This document shows, piece after piece, positions 25,210-33,151 of a stretch of DNA of 64,000 nucleotides. The position numbers were made by a program, and so were the translations under genes. The notes beneath the pieces were generated by a model. The model was not told where the DNA came from. It was given only the letters and a program-made list of their open reading frames with translations, and did not search any database. Position 1 is the first letter of the stretch. Each line of letters begins with the position of its first letter. The DNA comes from Microtetraspora fusca. Its GTDB lineage: Bacteria; Actinomycetota; Actinomycetes; Streptosporangiales; Streptosporangiaceae. The stretch lies in contig NZ_BBYK01000039.1 in assembly GCF_001570365.1 (NCBI RefSeq), positions 334,790-398,789 of the forward strand. The letters are read 5' to 3'.

Positions 25210-25252
25210 TTTAATCTGTAGGTTCAGGGTTCGAATCCCTGGCGCCCCACCA
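25210..25252 (+). repeat. tRNA-Lys-type 3' end: relic attachment core
   Basis: From TTTAATCTG to the CCA end these 43 bases have the layout of the 3' part of a tRNA-Lys(UUU): half the anticodon loop, the T arm CAGGG-TTCGAAT-CCCTG, and acceptor GCGCCCC-ACCA. The 5' half of the tRNA is missing, and bases to the left do not pair. It is best read as an attR of an element that once used a tRNA-Lys gene. It has the same start in the anticodon and the same length as the tRNA-Ala cores. Confidence 0.7.
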
Positions 25253-25370
25253 TCAATGAGCTGGGCAGACTCCCGAATGGTGATCTTTCGGAAGGCTGCC
25301 CGGTTGCAGTTGTGCGCTTGTCTGTTCAGTCGGCCCACAGCGCGCGGCCAAGCAAGAGGAGAATGCATGA

Positions 25371-25943
25371 ATGCATACAGCCCCTTGGATGGTCCTCATT
25401 GGTCCGGCCGCAGCAGGGAAGAGCACACTCGGTGACGGACTGGCCTCAGCGACAGGGCGAAGTTTTCTCGACGTTGACACCCTTGGCGAGACCTATTACG
25501 CCGAAGTGGGATGGAACATGGACAAACTGCGTGACCGAATCCAGGCCGTGGGCCGAGTGGCAGCCGAGCAGGAGTGGGAACCTGCGCGCGCTCATGCCGT
25601 GGAACGCATTGTCGCTGACCACCCCGGAACGATCATTTCCCTGGGAGCCGGCCACAGCCACTACACGCAATCTGAACTGTTCCAGCGTGTTCAGGCTGCC
25701 CTTCGCTCTGTCAACCATGTGGTGCTTGTACTGCCCTCCCCTGACCATGAACGATCCGTCCAGGTCCTGCGACAGCGCAGCCTCGCCACGAAGGGGACCA
25801 ACTGGATCAGCAGGGACGGGCACGACTTCCTCTACCAGTGGGTACACGATCCGGGAAATCACGCTCTTGCGACGACGGTCCTCTATACCGAGGGTGACGA
25901 ACCTGCGCAGAGCATCAGTCGCCTCATAACCATGTGCGACTGA
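25371..25943 (+). CDS. P-loop kinase-like protein (shikimate/gluconate kinase fold)
   Basis: The 190-residue protein starts at ATG 25371 after AAGAGGAG. Walker A is LIGPAAAGKSTLGDGL near residue 10, followed by FLDVDTLGE, a pattern of shikimate-kinase-like and AAA_33 small-molecule kinases. VVLVLPSPDHERSV corresponds to the later strand, and arginines (LRQRS) could form the lid. It is likely cargo of the element. The substrate is unknown. Confidence 0.7.
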   Translation: MHTAPWMVLIGPAAAGKSTLGDGLASATGRSFLDVDTLGETYYAEVGWNMDKLRDRIQAVGRVAAEQEWEPARAHAVERIVADHPGTIISLGAGHSHYTQSELFQRVQAALRSVNHVVLVLPSPDHERSVQVLRQRSLATKGTNWISRDGHDFLYQWVHDPGNHALATTVLYTEGDEPAQSISRLITMCD

Positions 25944-26330
25944 CCTCAAATGGGCCTGGATGGAACCAAACGCCTGCCAGCCGCACCGCCCATGGCCTGG
26001 CCGCCCGCGCGCGGAGTGTAGATCCGGAACATGCTCGGAATGATCTTGGCCAAGCCTCAGATGCCTGAAAGCCACGCGCAGGTCGACACGGTCTCACAAC
26101 AAGAAACGGCGATCCACTTCTAATCCGATGCCCTTTGTCCTCCTCGCTGCGTGAGTGTCCCGGCCGTGCCCGCCGAGTCAAGGGCGCCTGCGGCGTCGCT
26201 TCGCGATCAACTTCGTTGACCCCTGACACGGCGGTCCCGTCCTGGGGGTCGGCAGCTACGAGGAGGACGGGGGCGGACCAGGGGACGGGCTGCGCATGGC
26301 ACGCCGCCGCAGATCGCGAGCGTGATCGCC
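25944..26330. other. stretch before att copy B without a gene
   Basis: I see no supported gene. Frames on the minus strand run into the antisense of the tRNA-Ala end and are artefacts. The right part leads into the conserved arm module that precedes att copy B. Confidence 0.5.
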
Positions 26331-26478
26331 GGGCCATTAGCGGGCCATTAAGGGCGGTCAACAGGGGGCACTCACGGTCACTCGCGGAGTGCCCCTCGCC
26401 CAGGTCACGGCCGTTTCCCCTGCAGATCAGGCCGATTTGCAAGCAGGATGTCAGGAGTTCGAATCTCCTAGGCTCCAC
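26331..26478. repeat. att arm module plus tRNA-Ala core, copy B
   Basis: Paired GGGCCATTA repeats at 26331 and 26342 are followed by a shared arm (including CAACAGGGGGCA, CACGGTCACTC and CTCGCCCAGGT) and by an exact 43-bp tRNA-Ala core at 26436-26478. Homologous modules lie at 27419-27567 and 28419-28567 with nearly identical internal spacing. This is the right end of the first element. Confidence 0.88.
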
Positions 26479-26485
26479 TCATAAG

Positions 26486-26524
26486 AAAGCCCAGGTGAGG
26501 GATAGTTTCCCCGACCTGGGCTTT
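26486..26524. terminator. hairpin after att copy B
   Basis: AAAGCCCAGGT pairs perfectly with ACCTGGGCTTT around a 17-base loop. It begins eight bases after the att core and ends transcription of the PIN toxin gene coming from the right. Confidence 0.65.
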
Positions 26525-26586
26525 GATTTTGGCGATCGATAGCGACAGATCGTCGGCTAGGACAAGCGGCCTCGGGACAGGATTCC

Positions 26587-27009
26587 TTACTCGCCATCCC
26601 ACTGTGGCCGGGTAACCGGAACCACTGTGAGCAAGTGATCCAGCCCTTTGAAGTCCTTCGGGTTGCATGTGTAGAGCGGCAGGCGGTTCGCGATGGCGAC
26701 ACAGGCGATCATGAGATCCGCCGTCCGGGGACGTGGGTTGCGGCCTGAGGAGATGACAGCGGTCCAGAGTTGGCCGTACTCGCGGGCGGCGGTCTCGTCG
26801 AAGGGGAGGGGGTCGAACTCGGCCTCGGCTGCCTGCAGGATCTTCATTCGCTGAGCGAGTTCTTGCGGTCCGGACGCCACCAGCACGCCGACCGACAACT
26901 CTGCGGTGGTGATGGCGCTGATCATCATCTCGTCGGGTAGCTCATCCGGGTCGATCCCAGCCCGCAGGATGAGGATGTTGGTGTCGAGCAGCCCTTGATT
27001 AGGGGTCAT
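26587..27009 (-). CDS. VapC-like PIN-domain toxin
   Basis: The 140-residue PIN ribonuclease has LLDTNILILR (first Asp), ISAITTAELSVGV (Glu) and ADLMIACVAIANRLPLYT (later Asp) in the right order. The ATG overlaps the stop of the antitoxin gene by four bases. With the antitoxin it is the only content of the cassette between att copies B and C. It should cleave RNA when the antitoxin is lost and so select for retention of the locus. Confidence 0.9.
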   Translation of the reverse strand: MTPNQGLLDTNILILRAGIDPDELPDEMMISAITTAELSVGVLVASGPQELAQRMKILQAAEAEFDPLPFDETAAREYGQLWTAVISSGRNPRPRTADLMIACVAIANRLPLYTCNPKDFKGLDHLLTVVPVTRPQWDGE

Positions 27010-27326
27010 TCCCCGTCCTCTGTGAACTCGCCCCTGCCGTAGGCGCGATCGTACGGGTCGTAGAGATCGTCATTGACGTGACGGTCCATATCCTTGCGGT
27101 ACTTCCGGTCGTCCAAACGGGGCATGCCGCGGGACATCGCCACGAATTCGGCACGTGACACGGCCCGGCGTCGGCGCCGAATAGGGACCAGATCGCCGAT
27201 GTGGTGGCCATTGCGGGTGACGGCGTACCGCTCCCCGCGTTCCAGCCCATCCATGATCTCCGCGGAGCGGTTACGCAGGTCGCGTTGAGAGATCTGGTGG
27301 GAGGGGTCAGGTTCAGAGATGCTCAC
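27006..27326 (-). CDS. Phd/YefM-type antitoxin
   Basis: The 106-residue protein has the Phd/YefM fold in its N-terminal half (QISQRDLRNRSAEIMDGLER, then YAVTRNGHHIGDLVPI). An acidic C-terminal tail (DDRKYRKDMDRHVNDDLYD) would wrap the PIN toxin. It precedes and overlaps the toxin gene, the typical order. It would also repress its own promoter just upstream, before att copy C. Confidence 0.88.
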   Translation of the reverse strand: MSISEPDPSHQISQRDLRNRSAEIMDGLERGERYAVTRNGHHIGDLVPIRRRRRAVSRAEFVAMSRGMPRLDDRKYRKDMDRHVNDDLYDPYDRAYGRGEFTEDGE

Positions 27327-27418
27327 CCCTCAAGTCTATGTCCGTGTGCTACGACGTGCTACTAAGTGGCACATCTCCGCCACTCGACTTCGTTGAGGCA
27401 GGTTGCGGCTTGATCGCG

Positions 27419-27567
27419 AGGCCATTAGCGGGTCATTAAGGGCGGCCAACAGGGGGCAGTCACGGTCACTCACGGACTGCCCCTCGCCCAGGTTGCGGCC
27501 GTCATCCCAGAAGATCGGCCCGATTTGCAAGCAGGATGTCAGGAGTTCGAATCTCCTAGGCTCCACC
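27419..27567. repeat. att arm module plus tRNA-Ala core, copy C
   Basis: The arm doublet (AGGCCATTA and GGGTCATTA, 11 bases apart) has two changes from copy B. It is followed by the same arm and a 44-bp core at 27524-27567 that matches the tRNA through CCACC. It is 1088 bases after copy B. Confidence 0.87.
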
Positions 27568-27574
27568 GCACGTC

Positions 27575-27608
27575 AAAGGCCACTTCCCATGATCAGGAAG
27601 TGGCCTTT
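27575..27608. terminator. hairpin after att copy C
   Basis: AAAGGCCACTTCC pairs perfectly with GGAAGTGGCCTTT around eight bases. As at copies A, B and D, a hairpin starts within about ten bases of the tRNA end, yet its sequence is unrelated to that of copy B. Confidence 0.65.
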
Positions 27609-27701
27609 CGATCTTGTGAGGTGGCGAAGTGCGGAACCGACGCAGGGGCAATCGGCCTCCGGCGGATTGCGTTTCCGCTATCAACAGGCCGGTTCTGAAA
27701 G

Positions 27702-28061
27702 TCACCCTGCCTTGAGGAACTGCTCGAATGCTTCTCGGGCCAGTGCGGACACCGTCTTACCCTCTTGCTCGGCTCGAGCCTTCGCGCGTTCGCGTAGTTC
27801 TTCGGGTACCCGGAAGGAGACCCTTGGTGAGTGCGTCCCTTCGCGTGTCAGTGAGGGACGCCCGCCGCGGCTGGTCGGGACGGGTACGCGGCCCTCATCG
27901 ATCGCATGGTGAACATCGGCGATCGCATCATCCACATACTTGTCGGTGATCCGATTGCCCTTGCTGTCGTAGATCTCTTCGACGTCACTGTCGATCTCGG
28001 AGTCGTGATCCAGGACCAACTCGATGTCGTCGGGCGGCCACGCTTCTCGGTGCTCGGTCAT
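27702..28061 (-). CDS. ribbon-helix-helix antitoxin
   Basis: The 119-residue protein has an acidic N-terminal region (DHDSEIDSDVEEIYDSKG) and a C-terminal ribbon-helix-helix/CopG domain (RVSFRVPEELRERAKARAEQ, then GKTVSALAREAFEQFL). It overlaps the upstream small gene by four bases, so the toxin comes first, as in BrnTA-like operons. With that gene it fills the cassette between att copies C and D. Confidence 0.82.
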   Translation of the reverse strand: MTEHREAWPPDDIELVLDHDSEIDSDVEEIYDSKGNRITDKYVDDAIADVHHAIDEGRVPVPTSRGGRPSLTREGTHSPRVSFRVPEELRERAKARAEQEGKTVSALAREAFEQFLKAG

Positions 28062-28309
28062 GGCTTCCTCCTCCTCAACGCGGTCGGCATCACGTGAATG
28101 ATCACCAGGTACTTATCGGTGAGGATGCCGATCACTTCCAGTTCGACGCCCCTATCATCTGGGCCGATCCATACCCATCGGTCCTCCAAGTTAGGGTCGG
28201 CAGCCGGAACGATGGCCGGCGGTCCGGATCGAACCACGTGAAGAGCACGCGCCTGCCCGATGCGGTGCTTGCGTGCCGACCGGTAGAAGCGCAACTTCCT
28301 CATGCCCAT
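28058..28309 (-). CDS. small RelE/BrnT- or DUF4258-like toxin
   Basis: The 83-residue basic protein begins at MGMRKLRFYRSARKHRIG; a longer frame to 28360 lacks support. A KHRIGQARALHVV helix is followed by beta strands RWVWIGPDDRGVELEVIGIL and KYLVIIHVMPT, as in small RNase toxins paired with RHH antitoxins. I infer toxin function from size, charge and coupling to the antitoxin. The exact family is not certain. Confidence 0.7.
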   Translation of the reverse strand: MGMRKLRFYRSARKHRIGQARALHVVRSGPPAIVPAADPNLEDRWVWIGPDDRGVELEVIGILTDKYLVIIHVMPTALRRRKP

Positions 28310-28418
28310 ATTATGTCCGACACAACCACGATGGATAGGGCGTTCCGCAGACAGGCGCACATGGTGGGCGTGCGTGTCCCGGTGGTGACTCGGGATCCGC
28401 GCGGCTGAGCTGATCGTC

Positions 28419-28567
28419 GGGCCATTGGCGGGCCATTAGGGGCGGTCAACAGGGGGCAGTCACGGTCACTCACGGACCGCTCCTCGCCCAGGTCGCGGCC
28501 ATCCCCCTGAAGATCAGGCCGATTCGCAAGCAGGATGTCAGGAGTTCGAATCTCCTAGGCTCCACCA
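28419..28567. repeat. att arm module plus tRNA-Ala core, copy D (attR/attL hybrid)
   Basis: The doublet GGGCCATTG and GGGCCATTA precedes the arm and a tRNA-Ala end with one change (TTCGC for TTTGC). Unlike copies B and C, homology to the true tRNA locus continues to the right through CCAGCCAAAACGCCGCTT into an integrase tail. The site therefore joins an attR-type left side to an attL-type right side, as expected between two elements inserted in tandem. Confidence 0.87.
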
Positions 28568-28572
28568 GCCAA

Positions 28573-28605
28573 AACGCCGCTTTCCCGATCAAGGGAAGCG
28601 GCGTT
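28573..28605. terminator. hairpin after att copy D
   Basis: AACGCCGCTT pairs with AAGCGGCGTT, with extra pairing toward the loop GATCA. It is homologous to the hairpin after tRNA-Ala at 13730-13762. Confidence 0.6.
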
Positions 28606-28607
28606 CG

Positions 28608-28721
28608 TGCCATTAGCTTGCGGCCACAGCCTTCTGAGCCCTTGCGCTCAGCTTCCACCCGGGCGCTCAGCGCATCAGCGATCTCCTGATCAAGGTCGCG
28701 CGTCGCGTGCTGGTAGATCAA
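28608..28721 (-). pseudogene. C-terminal remnant of a second integrase
   Basis: The frame reads MIYQHATRDLDQEIADALSA and then RVEAERK, matching the last part of the intact integrase (LIYQHATRDADQKIADALSA). It begins at the nucleophilic-tyrosine segment, so everything upstream is lost. The original stop has changed, and the frame runs on into the att site. It marks a second element whose integrase end faced att copy D. Confidence 0.88.
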
Positions 28722-29818
28722 CCTATTGCGCTCATGGCGCGTTCGATCTTCTCGCTCGGATACGGCGTTGTCCTACTGGTGCCGAACAGGTCCCAGTAGA
28801 AGTCGTTCATGGCCGCCGCCACGGGTGCGTACCGGCGGATCACTGCGGCTACAGTCGGCGGAGCATCAGCGGGGTCCGCGCCGTCCGCGCACGCGCGGAT
28901 GTACTCGTTGCGTTGTACCGGTCCGCCGTTCTGCGGCACCTTCACCCCGCAGACATTGGTGACGAGCCAGTTGACCAGCCGCATCAGCGCGTACCCGATG
29001 TCGTGGGTCCGGTTGCGCTCCAGGAATTCGATCTCCTGCTTGGACAGGTCGAACCGAGAGGAGGTCGCCAATCCGAGGTCGGCGATGTACAGGCGTTCGC
29101 CATCGGTGAGAATGTTGCCGAAGTGGCCGTCGAAGTGCATCAATTGCTGGCCGTTCATGAAGGCCACGTCGGTGAGCAGGCACGACTCGACCATGGCGCT
29201 TGCCGCTATCGCAGCCTCCTGGCCGGCGGTGAGCTGAGCGGCGAGCCAGTTGTTGAGGCTGTAGGGGATGAACTCCTGGAACAGCACGATGCTGGCCGAG
29301 GCGCGGGCAAGGGCGTGAAGACGATCCCGTACCGCCGGTGATCTATCCCAGTACTGCACGACCGCCTCGACGTCGGCGTGCTCATCGCTGGGTGGCGGCG
29401 CTCCCGGCAGCACCCGCCAGTGATACAGCAGCGGAAAGGCCGCACTGCGCCCGGCCAGGACCCAGTTGGTCGTCATGACGTTGGCCGCAAGTTCACGCCA
29501 CGCACCGAAGCCTGGCCCGCCGAACTCGACAAGTCCGTACTGGCAGAACGGAGGCACCCCGAACAGGTTCGCGGTGGACATCACATTGCCCGCGCGGCGC
29601 TCCAGGTCGGTCAGTGGGATTCGCTTGGCGAAGACCGGTACGCCATCGATCGCCAACACTGCCGAGGTACCACCGATCCCCGAGCCCAGAATCTGCGCCT
29701 GCTCCAGTGACTCGCCGAGCTGCCGGTCACTGTGCAACGCCAACGCGCTCGCGACATCGCTGTATCTGCTGACACGCTCACCTTGAGACATGTCCAACCG
29801 TGTGTCTTGCAGTTCCAA
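28718..29818 (-). CDS. protein kinase-like fold protein
   Basis: The 366-residue protein has a glycine-rich loop and lysine region (LGSGIGGTSAVLAIDG, then VPVFAKRIPL). The catalytic segment is MHFDGHFGNILTDG, with ADLGLATS in place of the DFG motif. It lacks membrane segments. It resembles stand-alone kinase-like or phosphotransferase proteins of actinomycetes. It lies directly against the integrase remnant, so it is either late cargo or fused by deletion. The substrate is unknown. Confidence 0.7.
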   Translation of the reverse strand: MELQDTRLDMSQGERVSRYSDVASALALHSDRQLGESLEQAQILGSGIGGTSAVLAIDGVPVFAKRIPLTDLERRAGNVMSTANLFGVPPFCQYGLVEFGGPGFGAWRELAANVMTTNWVLAGRSAAFPLLYHWRVLPGAPPPSDEHADVEAVVQYWDRSPAVRDRLHALARASASIVLFQEFIPYSLNNWLAAQLTAGQEAAIAASAMVESCLLTDVAFMNGQQLMHFDGHFGNILTDGERLYIADLGLATSSRFDLSKQEIEFLERNRTHDIGYALMRLVNWLVTNVCGVKVPQNGGPVQRNEYIRACADGADPADAPPTVAAVIRRYAPVAAAMNDFYWDLFGTSRTTPYPSEKIERAMSAIG

Positions 29819-29856
29819 TGGCAGGTACCCCTCTGATCAACTTCGCGTGTTAGACG

Positions 29857-29940
29857 CTATACCCGTCGGGGATGGGCTTCTCCGGGTCCATTCCGCGCGA
29901 TCGCGTCGAATGGGACCGGGATCGGTCCCTGCGGAGCCAT
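29857..29940 (-). pseudogene. truncated Pra-like gene of the second element
   Basis: A 27-codon frame starts MAPQGPIPVPFD, nearly the same as MALQGPIPVTFD of the intact gene at 19622, then diverges and stops. Its ribosome binding site (AAGAGGAGG) and leader are also conserved. This is what remains of the activator gene of a second AICE. Confidence 0.85.
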
Positions 29941-30030
29941 GTCGCACACCTCCTCTTCTGTCGACCTCTAGACACTTCGGCTTGCGTCTCGCCCGAGCGA
30001 GAACCGTCTGGGGGCTATGCGGATGACGAT
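29941..30030. promoter_or_regulatory. degenerate copy of the pra operator region
   Basis: The stretch is homologous to 19623-19713, including CTCTAGACA at 29966-29974 and CCGTCTGGGGGCTATGCG at 30004-30021. Both operator-like sites have lost bases compared with the intact element. Confidence 0.7.
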
Positions 30031-30234
30031 CGCCAGACGACTGTCTCCGTCGTAGCGCTGATCTCGGGCGCCGGCCTGACCGCCAATGCGATCGAAGCGC
30101 TCCCAGCAGCTCCCGATGCATCCCACAAAGTGTCCCAGGCGTGAACATTGAGCACTAACCTAGCCAAATCCGAGATCGCTATGTGATTCAAAGGCGGCAA
30201 GGTTTCCGTTGCTTGCTTTAGCTCAAGGAGCGAT

Positions 30235-31152
30235 ATGAAGCGTCTCAGCGTCGTCGTCGTGCTTGGTATGCTCGCGGCCCTGCTTACTGACACTGGAACT
30301 GCTCTTGCCGCATCGCCTGTCAAGCCGGTTCAGACTCTCAGGCAGCAGTTCGTGGTCGGACGCGGAGTCCTGGTTTCCGAGACGCACCAGACGATCTCCA
30401 AGGGGTCCAAGCGGGCCTATATCAACCGGACCACTGGCGTGATCGGGTTTGGGAAGTCTGGAGTGGTCGGTTATGACCTCACATCCAAGGTGAAGATCAC
30501 GCCCGAACTCGAGGCCACCTTCAGTGACGAAGAGTTGGAAGGCATACGCACACCCCTTCGTGCAGTCAACGTGGGACGCTACACCTATGTCCAGGGTTTC
30601 GACTGGGGGCCGATGCCTGAAGGAACGACCTGGATCAGGTTCGGCAAGAGCGCATCCTGGCAAAATTATGGCCAGCGCGGCGATCAGCTTGTTGACATCC
30701 TTAGCCCCGCAAGGCTGAAGTTCGTGATCTCGAAAGCCACTTCTCTCCGCTCGGGCGAGTATCGCGGCACCCTCAAAGCTGAGGATCTGTATGCCGAGCT
30801 GGGTCCCATGAACCCAGAAAAACAAAAAATTTCTTTCAGGTTGTTCACCGACAAGGATGGGTTGCCTGTCCGCCTGGTTACGCAGTACGACGCAAAGGAG
30901 TATGAACGCGGCTCCGACGGCAAGCTGACCAGGAAAATGAGTGCTCACGTGGTGGATACTCGGTACCACCATTGGAACGCAAAGGTGAAGGTCATTGCCC
31001 CTCCGGCATCCGAAGTTGTGGACTTCGGTGACCTGCCGATAAATCAGTCGGACCAGAGTGGAGCACCATTGGTCCTTAATTCTGCAGGGCCGGCTGCAAA
31101 GTGCGGTAACCACACTCTCTGTCAGCGCCTAACAACTCGCCCATACAACTGA
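30235..31152 (+). CDS. secreted LppX/LolA-like protein
   Basis: The 305-residue product has a signal peptide (MKRLSVVVVLGMLAALL, cleaved near ALAASP) and no lipobox cysteine. The mature part is beta-rich with the look of LppX/LprG or LolA-type lipid-binding shells (VNVGRYTYVQGF, then GTTWIRFGKSA). The start follows a GGAG-type site. Base composition is visibly lower in GC than its neighbours (for instance the A/T-rich run near 30820), a sign of transfer. The ligand is unknown. Confidence 0.65.
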   Translation: MKRLSVVVVLGMLAALLTDTGTALAASPVKPVQTLRQQFVVGRGVLVSETHQTISKGSKRAYINRTTGVIGFGKSGVVGYDLTSKVKITPELEATFSDEELEGIRTPLRAVNVGRYTYVQGFDWGPMPEGTTWIRFGKSASWQNYGQRGDQLVDILSPARLKFVISKATSLRSGEYRGTLKAEDLYAELGPMNPEKQKISFRLFTDKDGLPVRLVTQYDAKEYERGSDGKLTRKMSAHVVDTRYHHWNAKVKVIAPPASEVVDFGDLPINQSDQSGAPLVLNSAGPAAKCGNHTLCQRLTTRPYN

Positions 31153-31697
31153 ACGAAAGTCGGACGGAATCGTCGAATCAGAGCGTTTGCGAGACTGATC
31201 GGCGGTGCCGAGTTTTCTTTCCGTGCTGCCTGAGGCCATTGACCCGGATCGGGCGGGAAGGATGGTGATTTGGCCGAATGGCGCAGAGTGCCGACACGGA
31301 AACGTTCTGTCTCTTGTTGTCCTCGTGCGAGGTTGTCTATCTGCTTCGCCACCTGGTGCCGCCGCTCGTCGGTAACGCGCCGCCCTGTGCTCGGCCGCAT
31401 GCTGCGCGTGCGGCCTGAGGGCCGTCCTCGCGTGAACCATGCGGCCCGTGCGCGGTTACCGAAGATGCCAAGCACCACAAGCATCACGGTCGAGCGTTCC
31501 GCCACCGAGTTCAACCGCATCGCGGCCCTTCGGCGCTTCACGTTGGCGTCGGCCGTTCCCGCCTCTCGGCCCACACCGCTTCAACTCAGTGCCTCCGGCC
31601 GGAGGACAGGCATCGGTGTGATCGGCATACGCGACCGGAGGTCCATGGATGGCTGAGGTGGGGACCTGACGTCGGGCAGCGGGGCGCAGACAAGAAG
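31153..31697. other. stretch without a supported gene
   Basis: Frames exist on both strands (31270-31656 plus, 31122-31574 minus), but both are arginine-rich, lack ribosome binding sites and show no known motif. I see no tRNA, hairpin or repeat of note. Confidence 0.45.
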
Positions 31698-32117
31698 ATG
31701 CGCCGGCCGTACAGTTCGACCATGACCCTCGACATGCGCCCAAAACGCCTGTCCCTCAGCCGTATGCAGTTAGCCTTGATCGCAGTCGCCGCTGCCCTCC
31801 TGGGTGGTTTCGTCGCGACATACCTTCCATTCGGGACGGTCCCTCTGCGCGTGGCGGAGGGGCAAGCATGGCTGATGGCTGATGGCGAGGAGGGGTCCTT
31901 CCAGGCGGACAACGGGGTCACGGCGGCCTTCCGCGCAAACATGGTGTGGACAGACGCCGGCGGCCAGACCACAGTAGGTGGTCGCCCGTCCTGTCTCTGG
32001 GATGCCCAGGCCCATGAGCCACGCAGTAGAGGGGCCAGGGTCGAAGCCGGGTACCGCTGGGTCAAGACGCCGGATGGGATCAGCTTCCCCATTGCTGCCT
32101 GGCTGAAGTGCCTGTAG
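31698..32117 (+). CDS. single-span membrane or exported hypothetical protein
   Basis: The product has 139 residues if the first ATG is used; MTLDMRPKR at 31722 is an equal candidate. One hydrophobic segment (LALIAVAAALLGGFVATYL) is followed by a polar domain with two cysteines (PSCLW near the middle and LKCL at the end) that could form a disulfide outside the cell. No family is recognised. Confidence 0.55.
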   Translation: MRRPYSSTMTLDMRPKRLSLSRMQLALIAVAAALLGGFVATYLPFGTVPLRVAEGQAWLMADGEEGSFQADNGVTAAFRANMVWTDAGGQTTVGGRPSCLWDAQAHEPRSRGARVEAGYRWVKTPDGISFPIAAWLKCL

Positions 32118-32402
32118 CCGGCTCATTGGAACACCCGCAATATGCGGGGCGCTGAACGGGGAGCGTTGCCCCGACATGTGGCTCGGGCTCACGCCGTACG
32201 CGGTGCCGGCCGACCCCAGGGCGTCGCCGAGTCGAGCGGCGTGCTCGCTCCCGAGCGCGGCACCTCGGAGACCACGGTGCCGCGGCTCTGCGGGACCATT
32301 GGACTGCGCGGCTACCCGAACTGCGGCTCGCGCTCGCCCGCGAGGCGACTACCTTCGTCAGCAGCCGCCGCCGCGAGTGAGTACGCGCCGAGCAGGCAGG
32401 GC

Positions 32403-33038
32403 TCAAGCCTGCTGCTCGGCTCCGACCCGCAACTGCGGGTCGAGCGCTGCACGCGCTGAGCCGCGCACCGTCAGCACCCCGATGGTGAGCAGCGCGGTGA
32501 AGCACAGGTAGTCGGCGATCAGCGCCCAGCCCCCGGGCAGGCCGAGGAAACTGGCCACCGGCGTGACGATGAACAGCACACCGGTCCACCATGGGTACAC
32601 CTTGGCCCGCAGCACGGCGATGCCCAGGCAGATGAAGCCGGCGAGCATCAGAACCAGCGCGCACGTCTCGTAGACGGCGTAACCGGCCGGCGGGTCCGAC
32701 GGGATGCCGCCGTGCCCGACCAGGTACGGCTTGACGAAGGCCTCGATGACGCCCTCGGCGACGTTCAGCATCACCAGCGCGGCGAAGGTGCCGATGTACC
32801 CGAACATGGTCAGTTTCTCCGCGCGGCGCCCGTGCCCGGTGAGGATCGCCGGCAGGCCGAGTACGACGAGGATGTCGCCGCCGATGGCGATGCCGTTGAG
32901 CAGCGGCCAGTGCGGGCTGGTGAACCGGGCGTCCCCGGTGCCGCTCGCCAGTGCGTTCGCCGTCAGGTATCCGGCGCACGCCACCACGGTGCCGACGATC
33001 AGCGCCCAGCCGGCCAGGCGTGTCCGCATGTCGTTCAT
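32403..33038 (-). CDS. multi-pass membrane protein
   Basis: The 211-residue protein starts at MNDMRTRLAGWALIVG with GGAAGGG upstream; the very long upstream frame is antisense to the kinase gene. About six transmembrane segments are visible (for example DILVVLGLPAILTGHG and YETCALVLMLAGFICLGIAV). It is divergent from the two-component pair at 33210 across a short promoter region and is a likely target of that system. No function is known. Confidence 0.75.
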   Translation of the reverse strand: MNDMRTRLAGWALIVGTVVACAGYLTANALASGTGDARFTSPHWPLLNGIAIGGDILVVLGLPAILTGHGRRAEKLTMFGYIGTFAALVMLNVAEGVIEAFVKPYLVGHGGIPSDPPAGYAVYETCALVLMLAGFICLGIAVLRAKVYPWWTGVLFIVTPVASFLGLPGGWALIADYLCFTALLTIGVLTVRGSARAALDPQLRVGAEQQA

Positions 33039-33151
33039 GATCACCCTTCCGCCGCCGCGCCCCGGTGGCGCGCTCCGGCGCACCCAGGGTCGCCCCGCGG
33101 CCGGGGCCGGGGCATCGAGCTGGGGTCGCCTCGTGCCGATACTCGCGGATG

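Noticed and set aside
25196..25252. Complete tRNA at 25.2 kb
   Set aside because: Only the T arm, acceptor 3' strand and CCA fit; the anticodon stem, D arm and acceptor 5' strand cannot be formed from the left flank.
25087..25368. 93-codon minus frame containing GAPGIRTLNLQIK
   Set aside because: It is the antisense translation of the tRNA-Lys-like 3' end, another common annotation artefact; it was useful for spotting the relic.
26331..28605. CRISPR array
   Set aside because: The repeats are about 150 bp with spacing of 1 kb, contain a tRNA end and enclose genes; there are no short regular spacers or cas genes.
31122..31656. Overlapping frames on both strands as a transposase or relaxase remnant
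   Set aside because: No helix-turn-helix, DDE or HUH motif could be found, and there are no terminal repeats.
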